From Planctomycetia bacterium (GTDB lineage: Bacteria > Planctomycetota > Planctomycetia > Gemmatales > Gemmataceae), in NCBI GenBank assembly GCA_005799265.1, contig SYHD01000209.1, positions 1 to 45,894 of the forward strand: a stretch of 45,894 bases of DNA. The letters run 5' to 3'. The number at the start of each line of letters is the position of its first letter. Positions within the stretch are counted from its first letter, which is position 1. Shown here one piece after another: positions 1-7,343 of the stretch. The notes below the pieces were generated by a model that saw only the letters and a list, made by a program, of their open reading frames with translations, was not told the DNA's origin and did no database searches. A program made the position numbers and the translations under genes.

Positions 1-119
1 GGAACCGTCCGGATCGCTACGAACCACGAGCGCGAAAACGACGACCCAAAGCGTACGGCCTTTTGACAGAACCGCGCCCGGTCGCCCGAAAACGTTGCGG
101 CAAAAAGTGTAACGGTTAA
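1..119. other. window edge, no supported gene
   Basis: The first 119 bases lie downstream of the minus-strand ROK gene. I see no start codon with a ribosome binding site and no convincing partial reading frame. The stretch could be intergenic or the end of a gene that continues outside the window. Confidence 0.4.
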
Positions 120-1040
120 CTACGTGCCATTCGGCTCTGACTGTTTCCTGCGTGCCAACGCCAGCGCGCCGTGCACGACGACTTCCTCGCCGAGCGCGGC
201 CGGCACGATGTCGTAGCAATCGGCGAAGGGGCCAAACACACGTGCGGCGACCAGATGGCGCAGCGGCTCAAACAATATCTCTTCACCCATTAGCGACACG
301 CCTCCGCCGATTATAAAGCGACGCGGGCACAGCAAACTAATTGCATGGCAGATGCACTCGGCGAGCCGGTCTATCGCGATGCCGATAACAACGCGCGCGT
401 GTTCATCGTTGCGTTCGGCTTGCCTTGCGATTTGGGCTGCTGAAGGAGAAGGTCGGAGTCCCGTGCGTTGGGCGTACATCTCTTGAATTCCCCAGCCAGA
501 TGCGAAATTCTCAAGCGGCAGCCGTGCCAAGTCTGACCCGTGTACGCGCAAATGCCCGATCTCCGCCGCCCCACGACCGCATCCTCTGTAGATTTCGCCG
601 TTGATGATCAAACCGCCGCCGATGCCGGAGCCGATCGTGATGTAGAAGATGGGAGTCAGCCCCTTGCCGGCGCCGAAGAGTGCCTCGGCCAAGCCGGCGA
701 CGTCGGCGTCGTTGCCGAGAACAGCGGGGAGACCGACGAGTTCGCCGATCCAGTCGGCAAGCGGGAATCCGTCCCAACCCTGGATTTGATGCGACTTGAT
801 GACGGTGCGTGTGGCATCATCGACCGGCCCGCCGAAGCCGATGCCGACGCCCTGCAAATCCTCCCGTCTTCGTTTAGCGCTCGCAAGCAACTCCGGAATC
901 GCTTGCGTGATCTGCCGGCGAATCCCGTCCGCGCCGTCGGCGGTAACGACGGTCCCGCGCCAGAGCGCGGCGACGGTGCCATTGCCGTCGCCAATGCCGA
1001 GCTGCAGTTTGGTGCCGCCGATTTCGATGCCGAGATACAT
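120..1040 (-). CDS. ROK family sugar kinase / transcriptional-regulator-like protein
   Basis: 306 aa. ROK proteins are ATP-dependent hexose kinases (glucokinase, N-acetylmannosamine kinase) or NagC/XylR-type repressors. Seen here: the N-terminal phosphate-binding signature IEIGGTKLQLGIGD (residues 5-18), the putative catalytic Asp in LGNDADVAGLAEALFG (D111), the second ATP loop ITIGSGIGGGLIINGE (134-149) and the ROK signature AAEIGHLRV with E160 and H163. There is no N-terminal helix-turn-helix, so a kinase is favoured over a repressor. Oddly, the zinc-binding CxCGxxGC segment that normally follows EIGH is missing and replaced by a Leu/Ala-rich stretch (DLARLPLENFASGWG). It is transcribed divergently from the DUF1501 gene next door. 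Substrate cannot be predicted. Confidence 0.88.
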   Translation of the reverse strand: MYLGIEIGGTKLQLGIGDGNGTVAALWRGTVVTADGADGIRRQITQAIPELLASAKRRREDLQGVGIGFGGPVDDATRTVIKSHQIQGWDGFPLADWIGELVGLPAVLGNDADVAGLAEALFGAGKGLTPIFYITIGSGIGGGLIINGEIYRGCGRGAAEIGHLRVHGSDLARLPLENFASGWGIQEMYAQRTGLRPSPSAAQIARQAERNDEHARVVIGIAIDRLAECICHAISLLCPRRFIIGGGVSLMGEEILFEPLRHLVAARVFGPFADCYDIVPAALGEEVVVHGALALARRKQSEPNGT

Positions 1041-1147
1041 GTGGTGATCTTACACATCCAGTGAGAGCCGGAGTGCCGAATATTCAATTGCCAGCCAGCT
1101 CACGATCGTGTAGACTCTCATCCATACCTTCAGGGGGGGATCTCGCC

Positions 1148-2530
1148 ATGCTCCAAATCGAATCCGGCTCCGCCAAGAAAAACTGCCAGGGCCTGACGCG
1201 CCGCACCGCCCTCAAAGCGGGCTTCTGCGGTCTGCTCGGCCTTTCCCTAAGCGACATGCTCAAGCTGCGCGCACGGGCGACGGATGGGTCGCGCAACAAA
1301 TCGGTCATACTCATGTGGCTCGACGGCGGGCCCAGCCACATGGAAACATACGATCCGAAGCCCGAAGCACCGACCGAATATCGCGGGCCGTACGGCGTCA
1401 TCAACACCAACGTGCCCGGCATCCGTATCGCCGACATTTTGCCTCGCCATGCCCGCCATGCCGACAAGATGGTCTTCCTGCGTTCGATGCACCACGATAA
1501 CGGCGACCACTTCGCCGGCGCCCACTGGATGCTTACGGGGCGATTCGGCTCCAACGCAAACAACTTGCCGCAAATGTACCCATCGTTCGGCTCCTACATC
1601 GCACGCTGCGTCGGGCCGAACATGCCGGGGTTGCCTGCGTATGTCGGGCTGCCGTCGGCTCAGAGCGTTTACCTATTCCCCGGCTACATGGGCTCGGCAT
1701 ATCTCGGCGCTCAGTACAATCCGTTCGATGTCGATCAGCAGAATCGCTACCTCGCTGCCAACGGCTCCGGCAGCAGTATCGGCTCGCCACGCCGTTTATT
1801 TAGCGCGCTTAGCGGCACGCAACCTGGAACGATGGACCAACGCATGAGCTTGATGCGCTCGCTCGACACGATGCGGCGCGATCTCGATCGCTCCGGCACA
1901 ATGGACGCGATGGACCGCTATCAGCAGCAAGCCGTCGAACTCATCACAAGCCCGCGTGCCCGCGACGCCTTCGACATCGACCGCGAAGATCCCCGCCTTT
2001 CCGACCGCTATGGCCTCGGACCGTGGGGCCGTTACACGTTGATGGCGCGCCGGCTCGTCGAGGCGGGAGTCACTTTCGTCACCGTTGATATGCCGCACTG
2101 GGACGATCACTCCAACATCAAGGACGGCCACGGCTACAAACTGCCGCACGTCGATCGTGCGGTCGGCGCATTATTAGAGGACCTCGAAGGGCGCGGCATG
2201 CTCAACGACGTGTTGCTGATCGTCATGGGCGAGTTCGGCCGCACGCCGCGCATCAACACGGGGCAGCCAGGCATCCCGATTCCAGGCCGCGACCATTGGG
2301 GCAACGCGTTCTCGGTGATGCTGGCGGGCGGCGGTCTGCGCACGGGGCAGGTCATCGGCGCGACCAACGCACGCGGCGAGCATCCCGTCAGCCGGGCGTT
2401 GCGGCCGCACGATCTGTTGCACACGGTCTACCGTTGGCTCGGCATCGACGTGACGCAGACGTTCCGCGATCACTCCGGTCGGCCGCACGCAATCCTCGAT
2501 CAAGGGGCGCCGATTAACGAGGTTCTTTGA
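1148..2530 (+). CDS. DUF1501 domain-containing secreted protein (first of three)
   Basis: 460 aa. DUF1501 proteins are alkaline-phosphatase/sulfatase-fold proteins of unknown reaction, greatly expanded in Planctomycetes and usually exported by the Tat pathway. The ATG at 1148 is preferred over the upstream in-frame codons because a purine-rich AGGGGGGGA stands just before it. The N-terminus carries a Tat-like leader (LTRRTALKAGFCGLLGLSLSD). Recognisable family blocks are SVILMWLDGGPSHMETYDPKP, the HHDNGDHFAGAHWMLTG block, and HWDDHSNIKDGH plus LIVMGEFGRTPRIN in the C-terminal half. Many members pair with a DUF1553 (PSD1) cytochrome-type protein, but no such partner is present. Two short genes follow closely and may be cotranscribed. 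Confidence 0.9.
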   Translation: MLQIESGSAKKNCQGLTRRTALKAGFCGLLGLSLSDMLKLRARATDGSRNKSVILMWLDGGPSHMETYDPKPEAPTEYRGPYGVINTNVPGIRIADILPRHARHADKMVFLRSMHHDNGDHFAGAHWMLTGRFGSNANNLPQMYPSFGSYIARCVGPNMPGLPAYVGLPSAQSVYLFPGYMGSAYLGAQYNPFDVDQQNRYLAANGSGSSIGSPRRLFSALSGTQPGTMDQRMSLMRSLDTMRRDLDRSGTMDAMDRYQQQAVELITSPRARDAFDIDREDPRLSDRYGLGPWGRYTLMARRLVEAGVTFVTVDMPHWDDHSNIKDGHGYKLPHVDRAVGALLEDLEGRGMLNDVLLIVMGEFGRTPRINTGQPGIPIPGRDHWGNAFSVMLAGGGLRTGQVIGATNARGEHPVSRALRPHDLLHTVYRWLGIDVTQTFRDHSGRPHAILDQGAPINEVL

Positions 2531-2569
2531 CCCATATTGGAGATCACTAACCAGGGTAGGAGTGAATCG

Positions 2570-2971
2570 ATGGTAGCAGTCCGCCCTGAAGTCCGGTTCT
2601 TCATTCCGTGCTGGAAGGAACCGACGCTTTCGGGAAACGGTCCCAGCGCTCATGAAATCCTCTACGCAATCCGTTCGGCAGTTGGACATCGCTACCCACT
2701 TTGGCAACGCCCCTTCTTTATCCTCGCATTGATTTCTAACACACACGGCGCGTGTCAGTTTCATATCGAATTGCGACTTGAGGAACTGGGTCAAGAATCC
2801 GTCATACAGAAGACTGCGCTGTTGACCATCCATTTGGGCAATGACCCCTTGCGTGTCCAACCAGTTTCGATCATGATGAAAGCAGCAGAACTTCCCAGGC
2901 CAGGCGTTTACCAGCTATGCTTCGTTTGGGAGGGCGCGACGTTGGCGAGTTCGACGATTCATGCAAGGTGA
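2570..2971 (+). CDS. hypothetical protein, possibly DUF6941-like
   Basis: 133 aa from the ATG at 2570, chosen because GGTAGGAGTGA lies at ideal spacing before it; an upstream TTG at 2537 has no such site. There is no signal peptide or membrane segment. The sequence looks like a small beta-rich fold: a Val/Phe-rich start (PEVRFFIPCW), a central QFHIELRLEELG strand pair and a final YQLCFVWEGATLASSTI. The overall pattern recalls DUF6941, small proteins of unknown function, but the match is from memory and weak. It starts 39 nt after the DUF1501 stop and is followed at 4 nt by another small gene, so the three may form one transcript. Confidence 0.65.
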   Translation: MVAVRPEVRFFIPCWKEPTLSGNGPSAHEILYAIRSAVGHRYPLWQRPFFILALISNTHGACQFHIELRLEELGQESVIQKTALLTIHLGNDPLRVQPVSIMMKAAELPRPGVYQLCFVWEGATLASSTIHAR

Positions 2972-2975
2972 CCTA

Positions 2976-3170
2976 ATGAACAACGATGACCGCAACGACG
3001 AACCCTTCGACGCTGTGTGCTCGCCATTGATTCGGATCGAGGCTACCCTGCATTCCGTGTGCGGGCCTGTGCCAGCGAATGGCACGAGTCACGGCCAATC
3101 CGAACCGTGTGACGTTGCGCAGCTAGCAAACATCCCGGCGCCGCTCAACCCCACTGATGACCGAGAATAG
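2976..3170 (+). CDS. small hypothetical protein
   Basis: 64 aa, polar and acidic at its start (MNNDDRNDEPFDAV) with Cys at several positions and no membrane segment. The ATG at 2976 is preceded by AAGGTGA at good spacing and starts 4 nt after the stop of the preceding gene, which is typical of translational coupling. No family recognised. Its reality rests on spacing and ribosome binding site only. Confidence 0.45.
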   Translation: MNNDDRNDEPFDAVCSPLIRIEATLHSVCGPVPANGTSHGQSEPCDVAQLANIPAPLNPTDDRE

Positions 3171-3180
3171 GGACGGCTCG

Positions 3181-3867
3181 TCAGATGCTCGTCCACTTCC
3201 ACGGCACCAGCGCCGGCACCTCGCTACGATATTTTTCGTACTCCGTGCCAAATTCACGCACCAGATCGCGCTCCTCCAGCCGAATCGCAATCAGAATGTA
3301 GAGTGTCATTCCGACGTTCATCAGAAATAGCTCCGGCGGCATGATCGGTTGCGCCCAGATCGCGATCAAGACCGCCAGCATCAACGGATGTCGCACGAAG
3401 CGATACGGCCCATTCGTTCGTAACGGTTCACGATTCGACGAGACGCCCAGACCGAAGAACGTTACCGGAACGAAGAAGACGACGAAGCCGCCAGCGCCGG
3501 CAATGGCGAGAATACTGATCGATTCGATCCAGATTGGTCCATTCCATAGCGGGTTGCCCGGCAAGGGCTGCCAGCCGACCGTCAGCGCTGCAAGCGCGAT
3601 GCCGGACGCCGCGACGTAGAGCGGGCGCTCAATCGTCGCCGGAAGCCAGCGTTGGCACCAGGTCTTAAACCATTGGCGGGCCATGCCGCTATGTTGTAGC
3701 GCAAACTGCGCCAGCAAACCGGCATTGCTGAGCCAGGGCAATGCGCCGTCCGCCGGTTCACCGCGCGGCAACATGCCGGTCCCGGTTCCGACGATATACC
3801 CGTAGAAAATCAGCACGCTGACGACGCCGAGGGCCAAAGCGATCAAGCCCAGCACGCTTGTCAGCAT
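3181..3867 (-). CDS. NnrU/isoprenylcysteine methyltransferase-family membrane protein, MddA-like (candidate methanethiol S-methyltransferase)
   Basis: 228 aa, about five or six membrane segments (roughly 5-25, 48-60, 83-99, 115-140, 163-195). MddA enzymes methylate methanethiol with S-adenosylmethionine to give dimethyl sulfide. Motifs that fit this subgroup are [12 protein letters not shown] (57-68), ERPLYV (80-85), the SAM-side block [12 protein letters not shown] (153-164) and the C-terminal [11 protein letters not shown] with [14 protein letters not shown] (197-223). Length is close to known MddA proteins. AAGGAAA lies upstream of the ATG. It stands alone, in the opposite direction to both neighbours. 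A general isoprenylcysteine-type methyltransferase with another small thiol as substrate cannot be excluded by sequence. Confidence 0.75.
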   Translation of the reverse strand: MLTSVLGLIALALGVVSVLIFYGYIVGTGTGMLPRGEPADGALPWLSNAGLLAQFALQHSGMARQWFKTWCQRWLPATIERPLYVAASGIALAALTVGWQPLPGNPLWNGPIWIESISILAIAGAGGFVVFFVPVTFFGLGVSSNREPLRTNGPYRFVRHPLMLAVLIAIWAQPIMPPELFLMNVGMTLYILIAIRLEERDLVREFGTEYEKYRSEVPALVPWKWTSI

Positions 3868-3905
3868 GGGTGTTTTCCTTCGCGCGGTCGTTGCGTAAGA
3901 TGTTT

Positions 3906-3973
3906 TTGCGTGGCAGGCGATTCCATTCGTGTAATCTTATTCAACCACACGATTGGAATCGTGTGCCACGCAA
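3906..3973. repeat. long inverted repeat directly upstream of dapA
   Basis: Two 27-nt arms (3906-3932 and 3947-3973) match with three mismatches around a 14-nt AT-rich loop. The outer 10 bases of each arm (TTGCGTGGCA and its complement) are perfect. The right arm itself contains a near-palindrome ACACGATTGGAATCGTGT. The structure ends 17 nt before the dapA start, so it occupies the leader or promoter. It could be a regulatory hairpin, an operator or a small dispersed element. Confidence 0.8.
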
Positions 3974-3990
3974 TACAGAAAGGCACTCGC

Positions 3991-4878
3991 ATGGCCACCA
4001 AGGGTGAAATGTTCGCAGGCTTGACGGTCGCGCTCGTCACGCCGTTCAAGAATCAGCAGATCGATTTCGACGCCCTCAAGAAGCTCGTCGATTGGCACGT
4101 TTCAGAAGGGACCGATTGCCTCGCCCCGTGCGGCACCACCGGCGAATCGCCGACGCTCGATCACGATGAGCACGAAAAAGTCGTCGCAGCCGTCTGTGAG
4201 CACGCGCGCGGCCGGATCAAGGTGATGGCAGGAACGGGCTCGAACAGCACGCGTGAAGCGATCCGCTTGACGAAGGCCGCGAAGAAGGCCGGCGCCGACG
4301 GCGCGCTGATGGTCGGCCCGTACTACAACAAGCCGACGCAGGACGGCTACTTCAAGCACTTCGCCGCCGTCGCCGACGCCTGCGATTTGCCGATCGTGCT
4401 CTACAACATCCCCGGCCGCACCGGCTCGAACATGCTGCCCGAGACGATCGCCAAGCTCGCGAAGCTGCCGCCCGTTGTCGCGGTGAAAGAAGCGACCGGC
4501 TCAATGGATCAGGCGTCGTCGATAGCGGCGCTGTGCGACATCACGCTCCTCTCCGGCGACGACAGCCTGACGTTGCCGCTGATGAGCATCGGCGGCCGCG
4601 GCGTCGTTTCGGTGGTCGGCAACATCGTGCCGCGCGACATGAAGGCGATGCTGACCGCCTGGGAAGCAGGCAAGCTCGCCGACGCCATCAAGTGGCACTA
4701 CAAGCTCTTCTCTCTATGCCGCGACATGCTCGGCATCGCCACGAATCCGATCCCGATCAAGACCGCGATGAAGATGCTCGGCCGCGACACGGGCGAATTG
4801 CGCCTGCCGATGTGCCCGATGGAAGCGGCTTTGGATGCGAAGCTGAAGCAAACGTTGACGGCGTATGGGTTGCTGTGA
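3991..4878 (+). CDS. dapA: 4-hydroxy-tetrahydrodipicolinate synthase
   Basis: 295 aa, normal for the family. It condenses pyruvate with aspartate-semialdehyde at the branch to lysine and diaminopimelate. Seen: [11 protein letters not shown] with the T49/T50 pair, the catalytic relay Tyr138 in [10 protein letters not shown] with Arg143, the Schiff-base Lys166 in VVAVKEATG, and the glycine-rich [13 protein letters not shown]. The start at 3991 has AGAAAGG in front and gives the usual N-terminus [12 protein letters not shown]. The gene is alone, so lysine/DAP genes are not clustered here. N-acetylneuraminate lyase relatives share the fold, but the GTTGES and NIPGRTG signatures favour DapA. Confidence 0.95.
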   Translation: MATKGEMFAGLTVALVTPFKNQQIDFDALKKLVDWHVSEGTDCLAPCGTTGESPTLDHDEHEKVVAAVCEHARGRIKVMAGTGSNSTREAIRLTKAAKKAGADGALMVGPYYNKPTQDGYFKHFAAVADACDLPIVLYNIPGRTGSNMLPETIAKLAKLPPVVAVKEATGSMDQASSIAALCDITLLSGDDSLTLPLMSIGGRGVVSVVGNIVPRDMKAMLTAWEAGKLADAIKWHYKLFSLCRDMLGIATNPIPIKTAMKMLGRDTGELRLPMCPMEAALDAKLKQTLTAYGLL

Positions 4879-4906
4879 GTCAGTATGGGGAAGAACACAG
4901 AATCCA

Positions 4907-5413
4907 TCAGGCGTCCAACGCTCTGTTGAAGGTCTTCAGTGAGAGAAGGAGATGCTGTGGATCGTCCTCCAACGCGATGAAGCCATATTTGCGGTAGAAG
5001 GCAGCGGCCTCATCGTCAATCGCCCAGACGTCGACGCCAAAGATGCCAATTCTCTCCGAGGATTCGTGCGCCAATTTGAGCGCGTGCAACAAGAGAGTTT
5101 CGCCCAAGCGTCGACCGCGACAGTTGGTGTCCACAGCAAGTCGACCGAGGTGAATGGTGGGAATCGGATAATTCGGCAGCTTTTTACGCAACGGTTGGGG
5201 CAAGACCGACGCATCCAGCGAACCCGTCGCCAGCGTGTAATAGCCAGCGACTATTGTCGATCCGGCTTCGGTTGCGACATACGTTCGCGCCAACCGGCGT
5301 TTCTCGTACTGGCTGACGTGAGCGAGCAAGAACAAGTCGAGTGGCGCCTTGCCGCACGAGAATCCGGCCCGCTCATGGGCTTTGCTCAATGGTGAGATGA
5401 TCCACTCAGCCAT
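4907..5413 (-). CDS. GNAT-family acetyltransferase toxin, TacT-like
   Basis: 168 aa. TacT-type toxins acetylate the amino group of aminoacyl-tRNA and stop translation. Diagnostic features: FSCGKAPLDLFLLAHVSQYE (18-37), IVAGYYTLATGSLD (54-67), YPIPTIHLGRLAVD (82-95), the acetyl-CoA loop RGRRLG (99-104) and AAAFYRKYGF, where Tyr140 fits the catalytic tyrosine of TacT proteins. The ATG overlaps the end of the upstream antitoxin gene by 8 nt (ATGGCTGA), so translation is coupled and the antitoxin is made first, as in type II modules. It is the second of two toxin-antitoxin modules in the window. Confidence 0.9.
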   Translation of the reverse strand: MAEWIISPLSKAHERAGFSCGKAPLDLFLLAHVSQYEKRRLARTYVATEAGSTIVAGYYTLATGSLDASVLPQPLRKKLPNYPIPTIHLGRLAVDTNCRGRRLGETLLLHALKLAHESSERIGIFGVDVWAIDDEAAAFYRKYGFIALEDDPQHLLLSLKTFNRALDA

Positions 5414-5684
5414 AGTTCTTCTTGAATCGCTTGGCCGCTCGGCGCAGAGCCGCGTTCGGCTTCGGCGGGTTTTCGATCATGTCGAGCACCTTCAGCGCAT
5501 CGCGCTCGGAAAGCTTTATCGGCATCTCGTCTTCAGGGAATTGCAGCTCGTCCTCCGGAATCACGCGCGCTTTGCGAATGCGGTATTCCGTGGCGCTGAC
5601 GGCTTCGACAATCACGGTGGCGTTGGCGAAACCCGGCAAGGTGATCCGGCCTTTGCTGTCGGCGGTGCGAATGGCGGTTGTCAT
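5406..5684 (-). CDS. antitoxin with AbrB-like N-terminus and TacA/DUF1778-like C-terminus
   Basis: 92 aa, first gene of the pair, with AGAGGAG before the ATG. Residues 1-40 (TADSKGRITLPGFANATVIV, then EYRIRKARVI) read like a SpoVT/AbrB or MazE swapped-hairpin DNA-binding domain, not the ribbon-helix-helix usual for partners of GNAT toxins. Residues 57-85 (KLSERDALKVLDMIENPPKPNAALRRA, in two parts KLSERDALKVLDMI and ENPPKPNAALRRA) match the toxin-wrapping tail of DUF1778/TacA antitoxins. It should bind and silence the acetyltransferase and repress the operon. The AbrB assignment is inference from the SKGRITLP pattern. Confidence 0.82.
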   Translation of the reverse strand: MTTAIRTADSKGRITLPGFANATVIVEAVSATEYRIRKARVIPEDELQFPEDEMPIKLSERDALKVLDMIENPPKPNAALRRAAKRFKKNYG

Positions 5685-5753
5685 GGTTGGCTCCTCTCTT
5701 TTTCCATAGTAGCCGAAGTGGGAATCGGATCAAGTGGGAAAACAGCTCGCCGC

Positions 5754-7160
5754 TCATTTGGCCAGAAGAAATTCGCTCAACATCTCCACATTCCGACTGA
5801 ACACCTCGCTGCCAATGTACTCGCGTCCGGCTTTGAATGGCGGCTGCCCCACCATCGGACTGCCATCGTGCGTGCTGATCCAACGGCTTTCGGCGTCGAG
5901 ACTGCGGATAAACTCACGCACTTTCGGCTCCAGCGATTTGGCCGACGGCGGTGGCGGAATCGCCGGCTTCTTGATCGCCGCTTCGATGGCATCGAGGCGC
6001 GACGCAATCTTCCAGCCGTAGTGATTGGGCAAGCTCGTGTCGTCGTAGGTCAGCGTGTAGTCCTTGCCGGTGCGTTTCATGTAGAGCGGGCGATTGGTCT
6101 TGAGTTCGTAGTAGCGCGCCAGTTTGCCGTCCGGTAGAAGCGATTTGCGGTAATATTCCAGGGCGGGTGGGATCGGCTTGAGATAGCGGTCATCGCCGGT
6201 GATCTGGGCGATCGCGATAAGAGCCTCCATCACATCCTGCGCTTCACCGCCGGTGATGGCGGCCGGCTCGAATTTGCGTGCCCAGATCGGCTTCATTTCG
6301 TAGTTGTATTGCTGCGCCCAACCAGGCTGTGGGCTCGGAAGCTGCGCCAGGATCAGGAAATCGCCGAGCTTGGCGAGCGCTGCCTTGTACCTGTCATCCT
6401 TGTAGATGCGCTGGGCATCTCGCAGCATAGCGGTGACGGTGCCGGCGACGTTGTCGTTCAGCGTGTACATGTCCCAATAGTTCTTGATCTTCTTCTCCGT
6501 GCGCCAATCGTAATCCGGAAAGCTCGCCTTGAGAATCGGCTGCGGCGCCGATGGGCCGATCCACACTTGCGGAAAGGCGCCATTGGGAAACTGCGCCTTC
6601 AAGAGCGCGGCCAGGCCGATTTCGACGGCTTCGTGAATCTCCTTGTTCTTGAAGCTGAGGGCCTGATCGGTCCGCATGAGAAGCTGCAGCGCGGCCTGCG
6701 AGATGCCGTCGTCGAACGTGGAATAGTTGCGTCCCGCGCCTTTGCCGTTGCGATACTTGGCGACCTTGCCCCTTGGATTGAAATCGATGCTATTGGTCCA
6801 GCCGCCTGATTCGAGTTGCCCGTAGACAATTGCAAGCGCGGCGTCCCGGGCGGCGTCGAGATAGAAGCGATCGCCGGTCGCCTCGAACGCACGGAGATAC
6901 GCCATGCCGACGGTCGGCGTCCCCGGCGGCTGCACCCAGATCTGGTCCCTGGTCGCTTCGCCTTCGCCCCAGCGCTGCTGCAAATCGAGCGCGTAGTAGT
7001 AGACATAGCCGCCGTGCGTCGCGACCTTGGTGCGATAGTAAGTCGCGGCCCGCTTCATGGCTTCGGCGGCGTCTTTGCGCAACTGCTCGTCGGCATGAAC
7101 GCTACTGGAGGCGAGAGCAAGCATGGAGATTGTGATGAGAACATGAAAGCGGAAGCACAT
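5754..7160 (-). CDS. secreted pectate lyase, PL10 family
   Basis: 468 aa from the ATG at 7160, which has CGAGG 8 nt upstream; an in-frame ATG at 7166 is too close to that site. The N-terminus is a signal peptide (CFRFHVLITISMLALASSSVHA). PL10 (Pec_lyase) enzymes cleave polygalacturonate by beta-elimination in an (alpha/alpha) toroid. Family blocks seen: STFDDGISQAALQLLM, AQFPNGAFPQVW, YTLNDNVAGTVTAMLRDA and ARKFEPAAITGGEAQDVMEAL, corresponding to the NGGWPQ and ARxYE-SxSGSES regions of PL10. The C-terminal 80 residues carry a Pro-rich linker (AIPPPPSAKSLEPK) and a tail ending in FSRNVEMLSEFLLAK. It fits a role in polysaccharide use with the secreted propeller, sulfatase and esterase-like proteins in the window. 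Confidence 0.85.
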   Translation of the reverse strand: MCFRFHVLITISMLALASSSVHADEQLRKDAAEAMKRAATYYRTKVATHGGYVYYYALDLQQRWGEGEATRDQIWVQPPGTPTVGMAYLRAFEATGDRFYLDAARDAALAIVYGQLESGGWTNSIDFNPRGKVAKYRNGKGAGRNYSTFDDGISQAALQLLMRTDQALSFKNKEIHEAVEIGLAALLKAQFPNGAFPQVWIGPSAPQPILKASFPDYDWRTEKKIKNYWDMYTLNDNVAGTVTAMLRDAQRIYKDDRYKAALAKLGDFLILAQLPSPQPGWAQQYNYEMKPIWARKFEPAAITGGEAQDVMEALIAIAQITGDDRYLKPIPPALEYYRKSLLPDGKLARYYELKTNRPLYMKRTGKDYTLTYDDTSLPNHYGWKIASRLDAIEAAIKKPAIPPPPSAKSLEPKVREFIRSLDAESRWISTHDGSPMVGQPPFKAGREYIGSEVFSRNVEMLSEFLLAK

Positions 7161-7257
7161 GGTCATTACCTCGGGATTACGCCTGGTGTCGGCGGTTATT
7201 CTATGTCTCGTCTGGATTGCCGACGAACCGCGGGATGCTCTTGACAATCACGGCGAC

Positions 7258-7307
7258 TTCGTGTCCCCTATCAATACAGTTGTTCGTGTCCCCTATCAAT
7301 ACAGTTG
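7258..7307. repeat. perfect 25-bp tandem duplication
   Basis: The 25-base unit beginning TTCGTGTCCCCTATC and ending AATACAGTTG occurs twice with no mismatch and no gap (7258-7282, 7283-7307). CCTATC in the second copy is followed by its complement GATAGG at 7311-7316, which allows a small hairpin. It stands between the divergent pectate lyase and PQQ-protein genes, so it may be a duplicated operator or just a recent slippage. Confidence 0.85.
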
Positions 7308-7343
7308 ACAGATAGGACCGTAATGTGACCTCGGAGCCAGCAC

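Noticed and set aside
3906..3990. Lysine riboswitch before dapA
   Set aside because: The leader contains one simple hairpin and lacks the five-helix core and conserved junction of L-box RNAs.
5349..6137. 262-residue plus-strand open frame
   Set aside because: Overlaps the antitoxin and pectate lyase genes in antisense and has no recognisable domain or binding site.
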